Source: Bryobacterales bacterium (lineage in GTDB: Bacteria > Acidobacteriota > Terriglobia > Bryobacterales > Bryobacteraceae). Taken from it: a DNA stretch of 64,000 bases. Below are positions 50,706 to 58,681 of this stretch, one piece after another. The first letter of the stretch is position 1. Each line of letters opens with the position of its first letter. The notes beneath the pieces are model-generated. The model saw only the letters and a list, made by a program, of their open reading frames with translations, was not told the origin of the DNA and did not search any database. Location of the stretch: assembly GCA_020852755.1 (NCBI GenBank), contig JADZAF010000325.1:1-64000 (forward strand), in the 5' to 3' direction. The position numbers and the translations under genes are program-made.

Positions 50706-52601
50706 ATGCTGTTGAACCTGCGACGAATCCTGATTCTGGCCTACCTGGCGGTACTGACCGCCGCTTCCCTGGTGCTGGCGTTTCTGCTGCGCTTCGATTT
50801 CTCGCTGCCGGGCCTGGCCGACGACCTGCTCCGGCAGTCTCTGGCGATCGCGCTGGGCGTGAAGATCAGCGTCTTCTTCTGCGCGAAGCTGGACCGCGGC
50901 TGGTGGCGCTTTGTCAGCATCGCCGACCTGGTGCGGGTCTTCGTAGCCAACAGCGCGGCCTCCGCGCTGTTCACCGCCATCACCTTTGCCGTCCTGGGCC
51001 CCGCATTCCCCCGTTCGGTGTACATTATCGACTTCCTGATCTGTTTTCCGCTCAGCGCCGCGACCCGCTTCGCGGTTCGCCTCTATAACGAAGCGGTGGT
51101 GCGCGAGGTTTCCAGGGAAGGGTCCAAGGGAGTCCTGATCTACGGCGCCGGAGTGGCCGGGGCGGCGCTGGCGCGCGATATCCGGGCCAACCCGGGCATG
51201 GGCTACCACCTGCTGGGCTTCCTGGACGACGACCCGAAGAAATGGAAGACCACGGTCATGGGCGCCGCCGTGCTCGGCTCCGGGCGCTCGGCGCCGCGTA
51301 TCGTGGAGCGTCTGCGCCGGCGTGTGCCGGGCGTGAGCGAGATCATCATCGCCATGCCCAGCGCTTCCGGGCTGCAGATGCGGGAAGCCCTGGCCAACTG
51401 CCGGGCTGCCGGGGTGGTCTGCAAGACCCTGCCGGGACTCGAGGAATTGCTGAGCGGGAAGGTGCGCGCCAACCAGGTGCGCAACGTCTCGCTGCAGGAC
51501 CTGCTGGGCCGCGAGCCGGTGCGGCTGGAGGAGAAGCGCATCCGGGAGGCCATCACCGGGCGCGCCGTGCTGGTGACGGGCGGCGCCGGATCGATCGGAT
51601 CGGAGTTGTGCCGCCAGGTGGCCGACTTCGCGCCGCGCATCCTGGTGGTCTTCGACCAGGCCGAGAGCGACCTCTACCGGATCGAACTGGAACTGCGGGG
51701 CAAGTTCCCCGGATTGCACATCGCCGCCGAGATCGGCGATGTGGCCGACGCTGCCCGCGTCGATGCCACGCTCGCGGAGCACCGCATCGATTGCATCTTC
51801 CACGCGGCCGCCTACAAGCACGTTCCGATGATGGAATCCCAGGTGGTCGAGGCGGTGAAGAACAACGTGATCGGCACCTGGAATGTCGTTCAGGCCGCCC
51901 GCCGGCACGGTGTCTCGAATTTCCTTCTGATCTCCACCGACAAGGCCGTGAATCCGGTCAGCATCATGGGCGTCACCAAGCGCGTCTGCGAGTTGATGGT
52001 AGCCGCCATGCCGGCCGGACAATCGCACGGCGCCCGCTTCACCGCAGTGCGCTTCGGCAACGTGCTGGGGAGCAACGGCAGCGTGGTTCCGCTGTTCCAG
52101 AGCCAGATTGCGGCGGGCGGGCCGGTGACCGTTACCCATCCCGAGGTGCGGCGCTATTTCATGAGCATCCGGGAAGCGGTGCAGCTGGTGCTGCAGGCTT
52201 CCACCATGGGCAAGGGTTCCGAGATCTTCCTGCTGGAGATGGGAGAGCCGGTGCGCATCGCCGACATGGCCCGCAACATGATCCGGCTGTCGGGCCTGGT
52301 GCCGGACGAGGATATCGAGATCCGGTATGTCGGACTGCGGCCGGGCGAGAAGCTGTTCGAAGAGCTCATCACCAGCGGGGAGAACATCCTCCCCACGTAC
52401 CACGAAAAAATCAAGATCTTCCAGGGACCTTCCGTCAGCCTGCGGATGATGGAAGGCTGGGTAAAGGAAGCCGAAGCGCTGGCGGCCCGCCGGGATCCCG
52501 ACGGGCTGGTGGAGCATCTCAAGAGGCTGGTTCCGGAATACCAGGCGTCTTCCTCCCTGGACGGGCGCCGGTCGAGATATGCACAAGCGATCGGGGACTG
52601 A
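50706..52601 (+). CDS. Membrane NDP-sugar 4,6-dehydratase (PglF/WbpM/CapD-like)
   Basis: A 631-residue protein with four N-terminal helices (about 7-115), a first Rossmann motif GVLIYGAGVAGAALARDI (about 139-156) and the catalytic SDR domain starting AVLVTGGAGSIGSELC near 286. The active site reads LLISTDKAVNPVSIMGVTKR. The usual Tyr of Y-x3-K is Met (M-G-V-T-K), which is normal for the long membrane-bound dehydratases such as WbpM and PglF. It makes a UDP-4-keto-6-deoxy sugar, most likely from UDP-GlcNAc. It is the last gene of this plus-strand series. The convergent terminator lies just behind it. Confidence 0.93.
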   Translation: MLLNLRRILILAYLAVLTAASLVLAFLLRFDFSLPGLADDLLRQSLAIALGVKISVFFCAKLDRGWWRFVSIADLVRVFVANSAASALFTAITFAVLGPAFPRSVYIIDFLICFPLSAATRFAVRLYNEAVVREVSREGSKGVLIYGAGVAGAALARDIRANPGMGYHLLGFLDDDPKKWKTTVMGAAVLGSGRSAPRIVERLRRRVPGVSEIIIAMPSASGLQMREALANCRAAGVVCKTLPGLEELLSGKVRANQVRNVSLQDLLGREPVRLEEKRIREAITGRAVLVTGGAGSIGSELCRQVADFAPRILVVFDQAESDLYRIELELRGKFPGLHIAAEIGDVADAARVDATLAEHRIDCIFHAAAYKHVPMMESQVVEAVKNNVIGTWNVVQAARRHGVSNFLLISTDKAVNPVSIMGVTKRVCELMVAAMPAGQSHGARFTAVRFGNVLGSNGSVVPLFQSQIAAGGPVTVTHPEVRRYFMSIREAVQLVLQASTMGKGSEIFLLEMGEPVRIADMARNMIRLSGLVPDEDIEIRYVGLRPGEKLFEELITSGENILPTYHEKIKIFQGPSVSLRMMEGWVKEAEALAARRDPDGLVEHLKRLVPEYQASSSLDGRRSRYAQAIGD

Positions 52602-52641
52602 AAAGAAGGGTCCCCGGCGCGACCAGGTACACCGGGGACCC
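52601..52641 (-). terminator. Rho-independent terminator of the reversed beta-helix gene
   Basis: A perfect 10-base stem GGGTCCCCGG (52608-52617) and CCGGGGACCC (52632-52641) encloses a 14-base loop. On the minus strand the stem is followed by TTCTTTTCAG, a T-rich tail, so it should end the transcript of the gene at 52651-54672, 10 bases after its stop codon. On the plus strand no T run follows, so it would be weaker for the long operon, though the hairpin may protect its 3' end. Confidence 0.75.
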
Positions 52642-52650
52642 CGTGGCGCG

Positions 52651-54672
52651 CTAGCGCGGGATGAAGCTTACGTTGTCGTAATACGCCGTGGGGCTCGAGC
52701 CGCTTTCCGTATTCGCATAAAGGATCAGGTTCATCCAGGCGGCCCCCGAGGGCGCCGTGACGGTCTTGAGGATTTGCTTCCAGTTGAAGGTGCCGGTTTG
52801 CGAAGTTACCGTGTCGGTGCGCAGAACCGCCCCCGAGGCGTTCCTCCACGAGAGATTGACCGCCGCTCCCCGGGTGATGTTGCTGGCTTTCATCCAGACG
52901 GAGAGGTCGTAGGATTTCCCGCCGGTGACAGTGATCTGCTGGTAGGCCAGCGGGCAGACCTGGGACGACGGCTTGAGCTGCAGGCTGGCTTTGCCGTCCT
53001 GGGCGGTTGCGGTCGTGACGGCGGCGTAGGGAGAGGCGGCCGATACCCAGTTCTGCAGTCCGCTCTCAAAACTCCCGTTCACTACCACGGAAGTCCCGCC
53101 CGGGGGCGGGGGAGGCGGGGGCGGCGTCTGGGCCTGCCCGTTGGGAAGCAGCAGATAAATGCCGAAGGTGTTCGAGGAATGCACGTCGGGCATGTGAGTG
53201 ACTGTTCCCACCAGGTGGGTGATCTGGCTCAGGTTCATGGGAAGACTGACCGTCCCTCCCTGGTAAGTGCCGCTCGCCACCGGGGCCCCCGAGAGGTTCT
53301 GCACATCCAGGATCTTGTAGGAGGTGCCGGGCGCAAGCACGGAGGAAAGATCCACGCTCACGGAGCCTTTCATCTCCCAGTTGTAGATGGCGATGTGCGC
53401 CCGGCCCGCTTCGAACTTGTTCGGCACGATGACCACCTTATTCGTCATGGGGTAATTGAGGCCGTAGCTGCCGCCGGAGTCGAACTTAGTCATCGACTTC
53501 CAGTTGTCGAAGGTATACATCTGGTCGGAACCGGTCTGCGAGTTGTAGTAATGAAAAGGCCGGCCCGCCGCCTGGCCGCCGCCATAGTACTTATTAGAGT
53601 TCCAGTTACTGGATTGCGAGTAGCTCCCGATCTGGTCATCGGCCAGCACGCTCTCCCCTATCACCGTGTTTCCCGTGACGGTCTGGGTCTGAAAACTGCG
53701 CAGAAACATCAGGCCGGTCGTGCCGTTGTGCCCGCCCACGAAGTAGTTGTCCTTTACCACAGCGTCTTTGTTGTCGCCCTTGTAACCGGCCTGGAAGGCC
53801 TGGCCGCCGGTCTTCTCCTGAAAGGTATAGTTGCCGATCACGCTGAGCCGCTCGATCGGATTTGGGGTGCTCTTGGGGATGGTGGCAAACCAGAGGTCGG
53901 CGCTGTCGTTCATGAAAGAGATGTTGCCCTGGGCGTTGTAGCCCTTTACCGAGCCGCCCTCGCCGTAGGCGTTGATGCCGGTAGTGAAGTTCTTGAACCA
54001 GATGCTGTTCGTAATGTAGACGGTCCCGGTGTTGTTCTGCGTGTAGACGCCGGAGCCGCGGATCCAGGGGTTGCTGGTGCTGCCGTCATAGATGCCGTTG
54101 CCGTACACGATGCAGCCGTAGATCTCGCCGCCGTCGCCCTGGTTCCAGAAGCCGATGCCGGGGTGGCCGGCATCGTGGATCAGCAGGTTGATCAGTTTGT
54201 GGCCCACACCGTGGAGGTTGATTCCGGGCGGGCGGGGGCCCTGGCTGGTATAGCGGAGCTGGGAGGAATTGGTAATCTCAAAACCCCAATACCAGGTGTA
54301 GGACGCCGGGGTCTTGATATTGTTCGGCCCGACGGAATCGATGCCGCCGTCAACGACGGCCCGCTCGCCGGCATATTGCCGGACCTTGATGGGCTGGGAG
54401 GCGGTGCCGGCCAGATAAGTGATGAAGCGGGTGCCTCCGCCGGTGCCGTAGGTTCCGCCGCGCAGCCAGATGGTGTCGCCCGGTTTGACGGCTGGGGGAT
54501 GGGCCAGAGCAGTGGCCAGGTCCCAGGGCCGGCCAATGCTTCCATCCCCGGACGGGAGTCCGGAAGGCGCCACATAGAAGTCGGCGCCCGAAAGCCCCGC
54601 CGCGAAAAGCCAAGCGGCGGCGATAGGAAAAAACGACATTCCTTTCCGTGCGATCGTGAAAAAACAACTCAT
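52651..54672 (-). CDS. Secreted right-handed beta-helix protein with Pro linker and carbohydrate-binding domain
   Basis: A 673-residue protein on the opposite strand to all its neighbours. Signal peptide (FFPIAAAWLFAAGLSG), a beta-helix of about 490 residues beginning DFYVAPSGLPSGDGSIGRPW, an eight-Pro linker and a C-terminal jelly-roll-like domain of about 145 residues starting VVVNGSFESGLQNWVSAASP and ending AYYDNVSFIPR, the pattern of CBM4/9-type modules. The beta-helix is homologous throughout to that at 23857 (shared GHPGIGFWNQ, RGSGVY, NFTTG-NAYGEGG, DLWFATIP, GHNGTTG). More Lys/Asn codons are used than in the neighbours. Probably acts on or binds the exported polysaccharide. It has its own terminator. 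Confidence 0.88.
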   Translation of the reverse strand: MSCFFTIARKGMSFFPIAAAWLFAAGLSGADFYVAPSGLPSGDGSIGRPWDLATALAHPPAVKPGDTIWLRGGTYGTGGGTRFITYLAGTASQPIKVRQYAGERAVVDGGIDSVGPNNIKTPASYTWYWGFEITNSSQLRYTSQGPRPPGINLHGVGHKLINLLIHDAGHPGIGFWNQGDGGEIYGCIVYGNGIYDGSTSNPWIRGSGVYTQNNTGTVYITNSIWFKNFTTGINAYGEGGSVKGYNAQGNISFMNDSADLWFATIPKSTPNPIERLSVIGNYTFQEKTGGQAFQAGYKGDNKDAVVKDNYFVGGHNGTTGLMFLRSFQTQTVTGNTVIGESVLADDQIGSYSQSSNWNSNKYYGGGQAAGRPFHYYNSQTGSDQMYTFDNWKSMTKFDSGGSYGLNYPMTNKVVIVPNKFEAGRAHIAIYNWEMKGSVSVDLSSVLAPGTSYKILDVQNLSGAPVASGTYQGGTVSLPMNLSQITHLVGTVTHMPDVHSSNTFGIYLLLPNGQAQTPPPPPPPPGGTSVVVNGSFESGLQNWVSAASPYAAVTTATAQDGKASLQLKPSSQVCPLAYQQITVTGGKSYDLSVWMKASNITRGAAVNLSWRNASGAVLRTDTVTSQTGTFNWKQILKTVTAPSGAAWMNLILYANTESGSSPTAYYDNVSFIPR

Positions 54673-54752
54673 CCTTTTTGCTCCAATCCTGATGGTGCAG
54701 TCCGAATTTTCCGGATCTCTGCCTGTGTTGTCTGCCTGAGAGCCGTTCTGTT

Positions 54753-54802
54753 ACCCGCGAATGCGGGTAGGTCGATCCACCTGCGGGGAGGGTTGGATAC
54801 CC
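54753..54802 (+). repeat. GTAG-bordered hairpin unit, copy A
   Basis: ACCCGC-GAAT-GCGGGT (54753-54768) is a perfect 6-base stem with 4-base loop. It runs into GTAG (54767-54770) and then an imperfect palindrome from GGTCGATCC to GGATACC (54770-54802). The same order of parts recurs at 54922-54970. A GTAG followed by an imperfect palindrome is the form of REP elements. Only these two copies are visible in the window. Confidence 0.5.
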
Positions 54803-54913
54803 CCATTGAGCCCGCATAGAGGGCCGAGTGAATCGTAAGCACACAAACGGCCAAATAGTAAGTGTTTTCACCCATGCTACCCGATAACTCAGTCCCCATT
54901 CACTTACGGGTAG

Positions 54914-54937
54914 AAAAAGATCCCCGCAAAAGCGGGG
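54914..54937 (-). terminator. Possible intrinsic terminator or attenuator on the minus strand
   Basis: Read on the minus strand, the stem CCCCGC-TTTT-GCGGGG is followed by ATCTTTTTCTA, the form of a Rho-independent terminator. It is about 240 bases upstream of the start codon of the leftward beta-helix gene. If that gene's promoter lies further right, this would work as an attenuator in its leader. Otherwise it may stop antisense transcripts from the right. The preceding GGTCTC...GAGACC hairpin would be transcribed first and could be part of a switch. Confidence 0.4.
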
Positions 54938-54970
54938 TAGGTCTCTAACCCCATGAGGGGAGTCGAGACC
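54922..54970 (+). repeat. GTAG-bordered hairpin unit, copy B
   Basis: CCCCGC-AAAA-GCGGGG (54922-54937) is followed by GTAG (54937-54940) and a hairpin with outer stem GGTCTC (54940-54945) and GAGACC (54965-54970) and inner stem CCCC/GGGG (54949-54952 and 54957-54960). It matches copy A in order and in the sequences CCCGC-N4-GCGGG and TAGGTC, while the second palindrome has different bases that still pair. This covariation points to selection on structure. Confidence 0.55.
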
Positions 54971-55057
54971 AGGCGCTCATTGCGCCGCTAAGCTGCGGCT
55001 GTCTTGCATGTTGCGGACCAGCAGAGTGAGTGAGAGGGAGCGGAAGAAGGGCGATTT

Positions 55058-56404
55058 ATGGCTGTAACAGTCTCTGTAGTTATCCCGGTCTATAACGCGG
55101 CCGGCCACCTGCGCATGTGTCTCGCAGCGCTGCGGCAATCGGCCAGCGCTCCGTTCGAATGCATCGTCGTGGACGACGGTTCCACCGATGCCTCGCCGGA
55201 GGTGGCCCGGGAGTTCGGCGCCACCCTGCTCTCGACCGGAGGGCGCAGCGGTCCGGCCCACGCCCGCAACATGGGCGCCCGGCACGCGTCGGGCGACGTC
55301 CTTTTCTTTATCGATGCGGACGTCTGTGTTCATCCGGGAACGCTGGGGCGCATCGTTCTGGCGTTCGGGGAGGATGCGGAACTGGATGCCCTGATCGGCT
55401 CCTACGACACCCTGCCGCACTCCCGGGACTTCCTTTCCCAGTACAAGAACCTGATGCACTGCTTCGTGCACCAGACCGGACGCAAACAGGCGTGTACCTT
55501 CTGGAGCGGTTGCGGAGCGATCCGGAGGAGCGTGTTTCTGGAGCACAGCGGCTTCGACGAAAGCTACCGCAGGCCCGCCATCGAGGATATCGAACTGGGC
55601 TACCGGCTGATCCGGGCGGGCAAGAAACTGATGCTCGACCGCAACCTGCTGGTCAAGCACCTGAAGCGCTGGACTTTCTGGAACCTGATCAAGACCGACA
55701 TCAAGGACCGGGGCGTGCCGTGGACCGAGCTGATCCTGCGGGACAAGGCCATGCCCAACGATCTGAACCTGCAGATCAGCGCGCGCATCAGCGTGGCGCT
55801 GGTCTTCCTGCTGTTCCTGTTCGCCACCGAGGGAGCCATCCGCTACGGCGGCTACTTCCTGACTCCCGTCCTGGGCATGCTGTTCTTCCTGCTGGGGCGC
55901 TACTGGGTGGAGGGCGCCGCGCAGCCCAACGCCACCGCCCTGCGGATGATGATGGGTGCGGCGCTGGTGGCCTTTGTGGCCATCGCCTGGGCCAGCCGCA
56001 TGCTGACCATGGTGCCCCCGGTCCTGCTGGGCTACGCGCTGCTCTACCTGCGCGACCGGTACGCGCAAACGAGCGCGCGAAGGGCGCGCATGACCGGCCG
56101 GGCCTACGCCATCTACTTCGTCCTCACCCTGATCTTCATAGTCACCTATCTTCCAAACAGTGTCTCGGTGATGGTGTTCTATCTGATCTTCATCGCCATC
56201 GTCATCATCAACAATCAGTTCTACTTCTTTCTGGGATCCAAGTGGGGCGGCCTTTGTGCCCTGGCGGCGATCCCCTTTCACCTGCTGTATCACTTCTACA
56301 ACGGCCTTTCCTTCATGGCGGGAGTCGTGCGGCACACCTGGAGGAACCTGGGGGAGCGGCAGGACAGCTCGCTCGAATTGCATGCCGGTGAGAAGCGCCA
56401 GTAA
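55058..56404 (+). CDS. GT2-family glycosyltransferase with C-terminal membrane helices
   Basis: A 448-residue protein with ribosome-binding site GAAGAAGGG 7 bases before the ATG. GT-A motifs are SVVIPVYNAAGHLRMCLAAL, VVDDGSTDASPEVAREFGAT and VLFFIDADVCVHPGTL (D-x-D), followed by RRPAIEDIELGYRLIRAGKK (E-D motif). About six helices occupy 245-400. It is the first gene of the second plus-strand series. Large GT2 proteins of this type add sugars to lipid-linked intermediates, and some (synthase class) also extrude the chain. The helix number is fewer than usual for processive synthases and no Q-x-x-R-W motif was seen. Confidence 0.88.
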   Translation: MAVTVSVVIPVYNAAGHLRMCLAALRQSASAPFECIVVDDGSTDASPEVAREFGATLLSTGGRSGPAHARNMGARHASGDVLFFIDADVCVHPGTLGRIVLAFGEDAELDALIGSYDTLPHSRDFLSQYKNLMHCFVHQTGRKQACTFWSGCGAIRRSVFLEHSGFDESYRRPAIEDIELGYRLIRAGKKLMLDRNLLVKHLKRWTFWNLIKTDIKDRGVPWTELILRDKAMPNDLNLQISARISVALVFLLFLFATEGAIRYGGYFLTPVLGMLFFLLGRYWVEGAAQPNATALRMMMGAALVAFVAIAWASRMLTMVPPVLLGYALLYLRDRYAQTSARRARMTGRAYAIYFVLTLIFIVTYLPNSVSVMVFYLIFIAIVIINNQFYFFLGSKWGGLCALAAIPFHLLYHFYNGLSFMAGVVRHTWRNLGERQDSSLELHAGEKRQ

Positions 56405-57143
56405 TCCGGTCATCCTGACCTACCACTCGATCGACGACAGCGGTTCGGTGATTTCGACCTCTCCGCGCGACTTTCGCCGGCAGATGCGCAGCCTGGCGGA
56501 ATCCGGCCGTCCCGTGGTGGGACTGAGCGAGGTGGCCGGAACTCCCGGCGGAGTGGCGATCACGTTCGACGACGGTTTCCGGAACCTGCTGGATGTCGCG
56601 CTGCCGGTCTTGCGCCAGTACTCGTTTCCCGCCACCGTGTTCGTGGTAAGCCGCTTCGCGGGTGGGACCAACCGCTGGTGGCAGCCGGTTGCGGGAATTC
56701 CGGAACTGCCGCTGATGACGTGGGGCGAGATCCGTGAGGTGCTGGCGGGCGGGATTGCAGTGGGCGCCCACAGCCGGTCCCATCCCGACCTTACCCGTTT
56801 GAGCGCGGGTGAAGCGGAAACCGAGCTGGCCGGATCGAAGGCGGACCTGGAGCAAGCCATCGGAAGACCGGTGCGGGCCCTGGCTTACCCGTACGGACTG
56901 CGTTCCGCCGCGCTGGTCGAACTGGCGCGCCGCCACTTCAGCGTGGCCTGCAGCACGGAATTGCGCGGGATTCGCCCGGGCGGCGATCCCCTGGATCTGC
57001 CCCGGATCGATACCTGCTACCTGAAGAACCCTATCTGGTTTCGCAACCTCCAGACGCCCGCCGGGACGGCCTACGTGTTTGTCCGGCGCCTGCTCCGGGA
57101 GCTGCGGTCACTACCTGTGGAAGATAACTGCAAATCATCATGA
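56382..57143 (+). CDS. Polysaccharide deacetylase (NodB domain), second copy
   Basis: A 253-residue protein. I chose the ATG at 56382 (MPVRSASNPVILTYHSID), 23 bases inside the GT2 gene. A GTG at 56388 is equally possible. Motifs: ILTYHSIDDSG, AITFDDGFRNLLD (Asp pair), H-x3-H in GAHSRSHPDLTRL, and LAYPYGLRSAALVELARRHF. No signal peptide. It is smaller than the deacetylase at 22906 and lacks its insert. It overlaps the next gene by 4 bases. Likely removes an N- or O-acetyl group from a cytoplasmic or lipid-linked sugar. Confidence 0.87.
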   Translation: MPVRSASNPVILTYHSIDDSGSVISTSPRDFRRQMRSLAESGRPVVGLSEVAGTPGGVAITFDDGFRNLLDVALPVLRQYSFPATVFVVSRFAGGTNRWWQPVAGIPELPLMTWGEIREVLAGGIAVGAHSRSHPDLTRLSAGEAETELAGSKADLEQAIGRPVRALAYPYGLRSAALVELARRHFSVACSTELRGIRPGGDPLDLPRIDTCYLKNPIWFRNLQTPAGTAYVFVRRLLRELRSLPVEDNCKSS

Positions 57144-58678
57144 GAGACTCAGAAAACAACGGCAAAGCAAACGCCGCCACCGCCCCTGCCGCGGGCCCCA
57201 GGGAGCGCCCTGTGATCATCATCGGCGCCGGCCCGGCCGGGCTTACCGCGGCGTACGAACTATCCAAGAACGGGCGCCGGTCGCTGGTGCTGGAAAAGGA
57301 CGGTGTGGCAGGCGGTCTGGCTCGAACCGCCGAGTACAAAGGGTATCTGTTCGATATCGGCGGCCACCGCTTTTTCACCAAGGTGACCCTGGTCGACCAG
57401 ATCTGGCGGGAGATCCTGGGGAACGATTTCATCACCCGGCCGAGGCTCTCGCGCATCTTCTACAAGTCCAGGTTTTTCCAGTACCCTCTGGAGCCGATGA
57501 ACGCCTTCCTGGGCCTGGGGCCGGCCGAGTCGCTGCTGTGCGCCCTGAGTTTCCTGCGGGCCCGGCTGTTTCCCCGCAAGCCGGAGGACGACCTGGAGAC
57601 CTGGGTGACCAACCGCTTCGGCAGCCGTCTGTTCAAGACCTTCTTCAAGACGTACACGGAGAAGGTCTGGGGCATTTCGTGCAAGGAGATCCGGGCGGAG
57701 TGGGCGGCCCAGCGGATTCGCGGCCTCTCCCTCACGTCTCTCATCTGGAGCGCCTTCAACCCTGCCAGGAATCGCGACAAACAGAGCGCGATCCAGACGT
57801 TGATCCACCAGTTCGAATACCCCCGCAAGGGTCCGGGCATGATGTGGACCAAGGCCCGCGACATCATCGAGGCGCGCGGTTCCAGGGTGCTGTTTCACGC
57901 TCCCGTGGAGCGCGTCCTGTGGCAGCCCGGCCGGGTGACGGCCGTCCGGGCGGGCGGACAGGACTATCCCGGCGATCACTTCATCAGCAGCATGCCCATC
58001 CGTGAACTGATCGAGTCCCTCGACCCCGCGCCACCCGATTACGTCCGGAACGCGGCCGCCGATTTCAAGTACCGCGACTTTCTCACCGTCGCCCTCATGG
58101 TCCGCGGCAAGGACTTGTTCCCGGACAACTGGATCTACGTGCACGAGCCCGGAGTGAAGGTGGGGCGAATCCAGAACTACAGCAACTGGAGCCCGGAGAT
58201 GGTGCCGGACCCGGAGACCAGTTGCCTGGGCCTGGAGTACTTCTGTTTCGAAGGCGACGGTCTCTGGACCATGTCCGACCCGGACCTGATAGCCCTGGCC
58301 ACACGGGAAACGGCTGCGCTGGGCCTGGTGCGGCCCTCCGACGTGATCGACGGCACGGTGCTGCGGATTCCCAAGGCCTATCCGGTCTACGACGCCACCT
58401 ACAAGCGGGGCCTGAGCGCCATCCAGCGCTTTCTGGAGACGGTGCCGAACCTGCAGTTGGTGGGCCGGAACGGGATGCACCGCTACAACAACCAGGACCA
58501 CTCCATGCTCACCGCCATTCTGGCCGCACGCAACATCATGGGCGGTCGCTACGACCTGTGGCGCGTCAACGTGGACGCCGACTATCACGAAGAGGGCCGC
58601 AGCTTTACCGAGGAGGAAGTGAAGGCCCTGGAGCGCAGCCAGCCCGCCGTTCCGGCCACGGTGGAATCGGGCGACTGA
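57140..58678 (+). CDS. FAD-dependent oxidoreductase, UGM/protoporphyrinogen-oxidase-like
   Basis: A 512-residue protein, ATGA start, with a 24-residue polar extension before the FAD motif VIIIGAGPAGLTAAYELSKN. LEKDGVAGGLARTAEYKGYL and FDIGGHRFFTKVTLVDQIWR are typical of the UDP-galactopyranose-mutase/amine-oxidase-like family found in polysaccharide loci. The C-terminal FAD block is AYPVYDATYKRGLSAIQRFL and MHRYNNQDHSMLTAILAARN. It could isomerise or oxidise an NDP-sugar or a lipid-linked sugar. It is not a standard Glf by length (usually 370-390 residues), so function remains open. Confidence 0.82.
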   Translation: MRDSENNGKANAATAPAAGPRERPVIIIGAGPAGLTAAYELSKNGRRSLVLEKDGVAGGLARTAEYKGYLFDIGGHRFFTKVTLVDQIWREILGNDFITRPRLSRIFYKSRFFQYPLEPMNAFLGLGPAESLLCALSFLRARLFPRKPEDDLETWVTNRFGSRLFKTFFKTYTEKVWGISCKEIRAEWAAQRIRGLSLTSLIWSAFNPARNRDKQSAIQTLIHQFEYPRKGPGMMWTKARDIIEARGSRVLFHAPVERVLWQPGRVTAVRAGGQDYPGDHFISSMPIRELIESLDPAPPDYVRNAAADFKYRDFLTVALMVRGKDLFPDNWIYVHEPGVKVGRIQNYSNWSPEMVPDPETSCLGLEYFCFEGDGLWTMSDPDLIALATRETAALGLVRPSDVIDGTVLRIPKAYPVYDATYKRGLSAIQRFLETVPNLQLVGRNGMHRYNNQDHSMLTAILAARNIMGGRYDLWRVNVDADYHEEGRSFTEEEVKALERSQPAVPATVESGD

Positions 58679-58681
58679 AGG

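Larger units (their letters stand above)
54673..55057. other. Divergent intergenic region with multiple hairpins
   Basis: A 385-base region between the leftward beta-helix gene and the rightward GT2 gene. It holds two related GTAG-bordered hairpin units (54753-54802 and 54922-54970), a 7-base inverted repeat CTACCCG/CGGGTAG between them (54877-54913), and further small hairpins GGCGC/GCGCC (54972-54986) and AGC-TGCG-GCT. GAAGAAGGG just before 55058 is the ribosome-binding site of the GT2 gene. No tRNA or protein-coding gene was seen. Promoters could not be placed. Confidence 0.7.

Noticed and set aside
53102..53132. G-run cluster that might form a G-quadruplex
   Set aside because: The G runs are the complement of the eight-Pro linker codons of the beta-helix protein, and the spacing of the fourth run is poor; protein coding explains it.
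54940..54990. tRNA-like arrangement of short stems
   Set aside because: Consecutive stems are present, but there is no acceptor stem, no anticodon arm and no T-loop sequence in the correct order.
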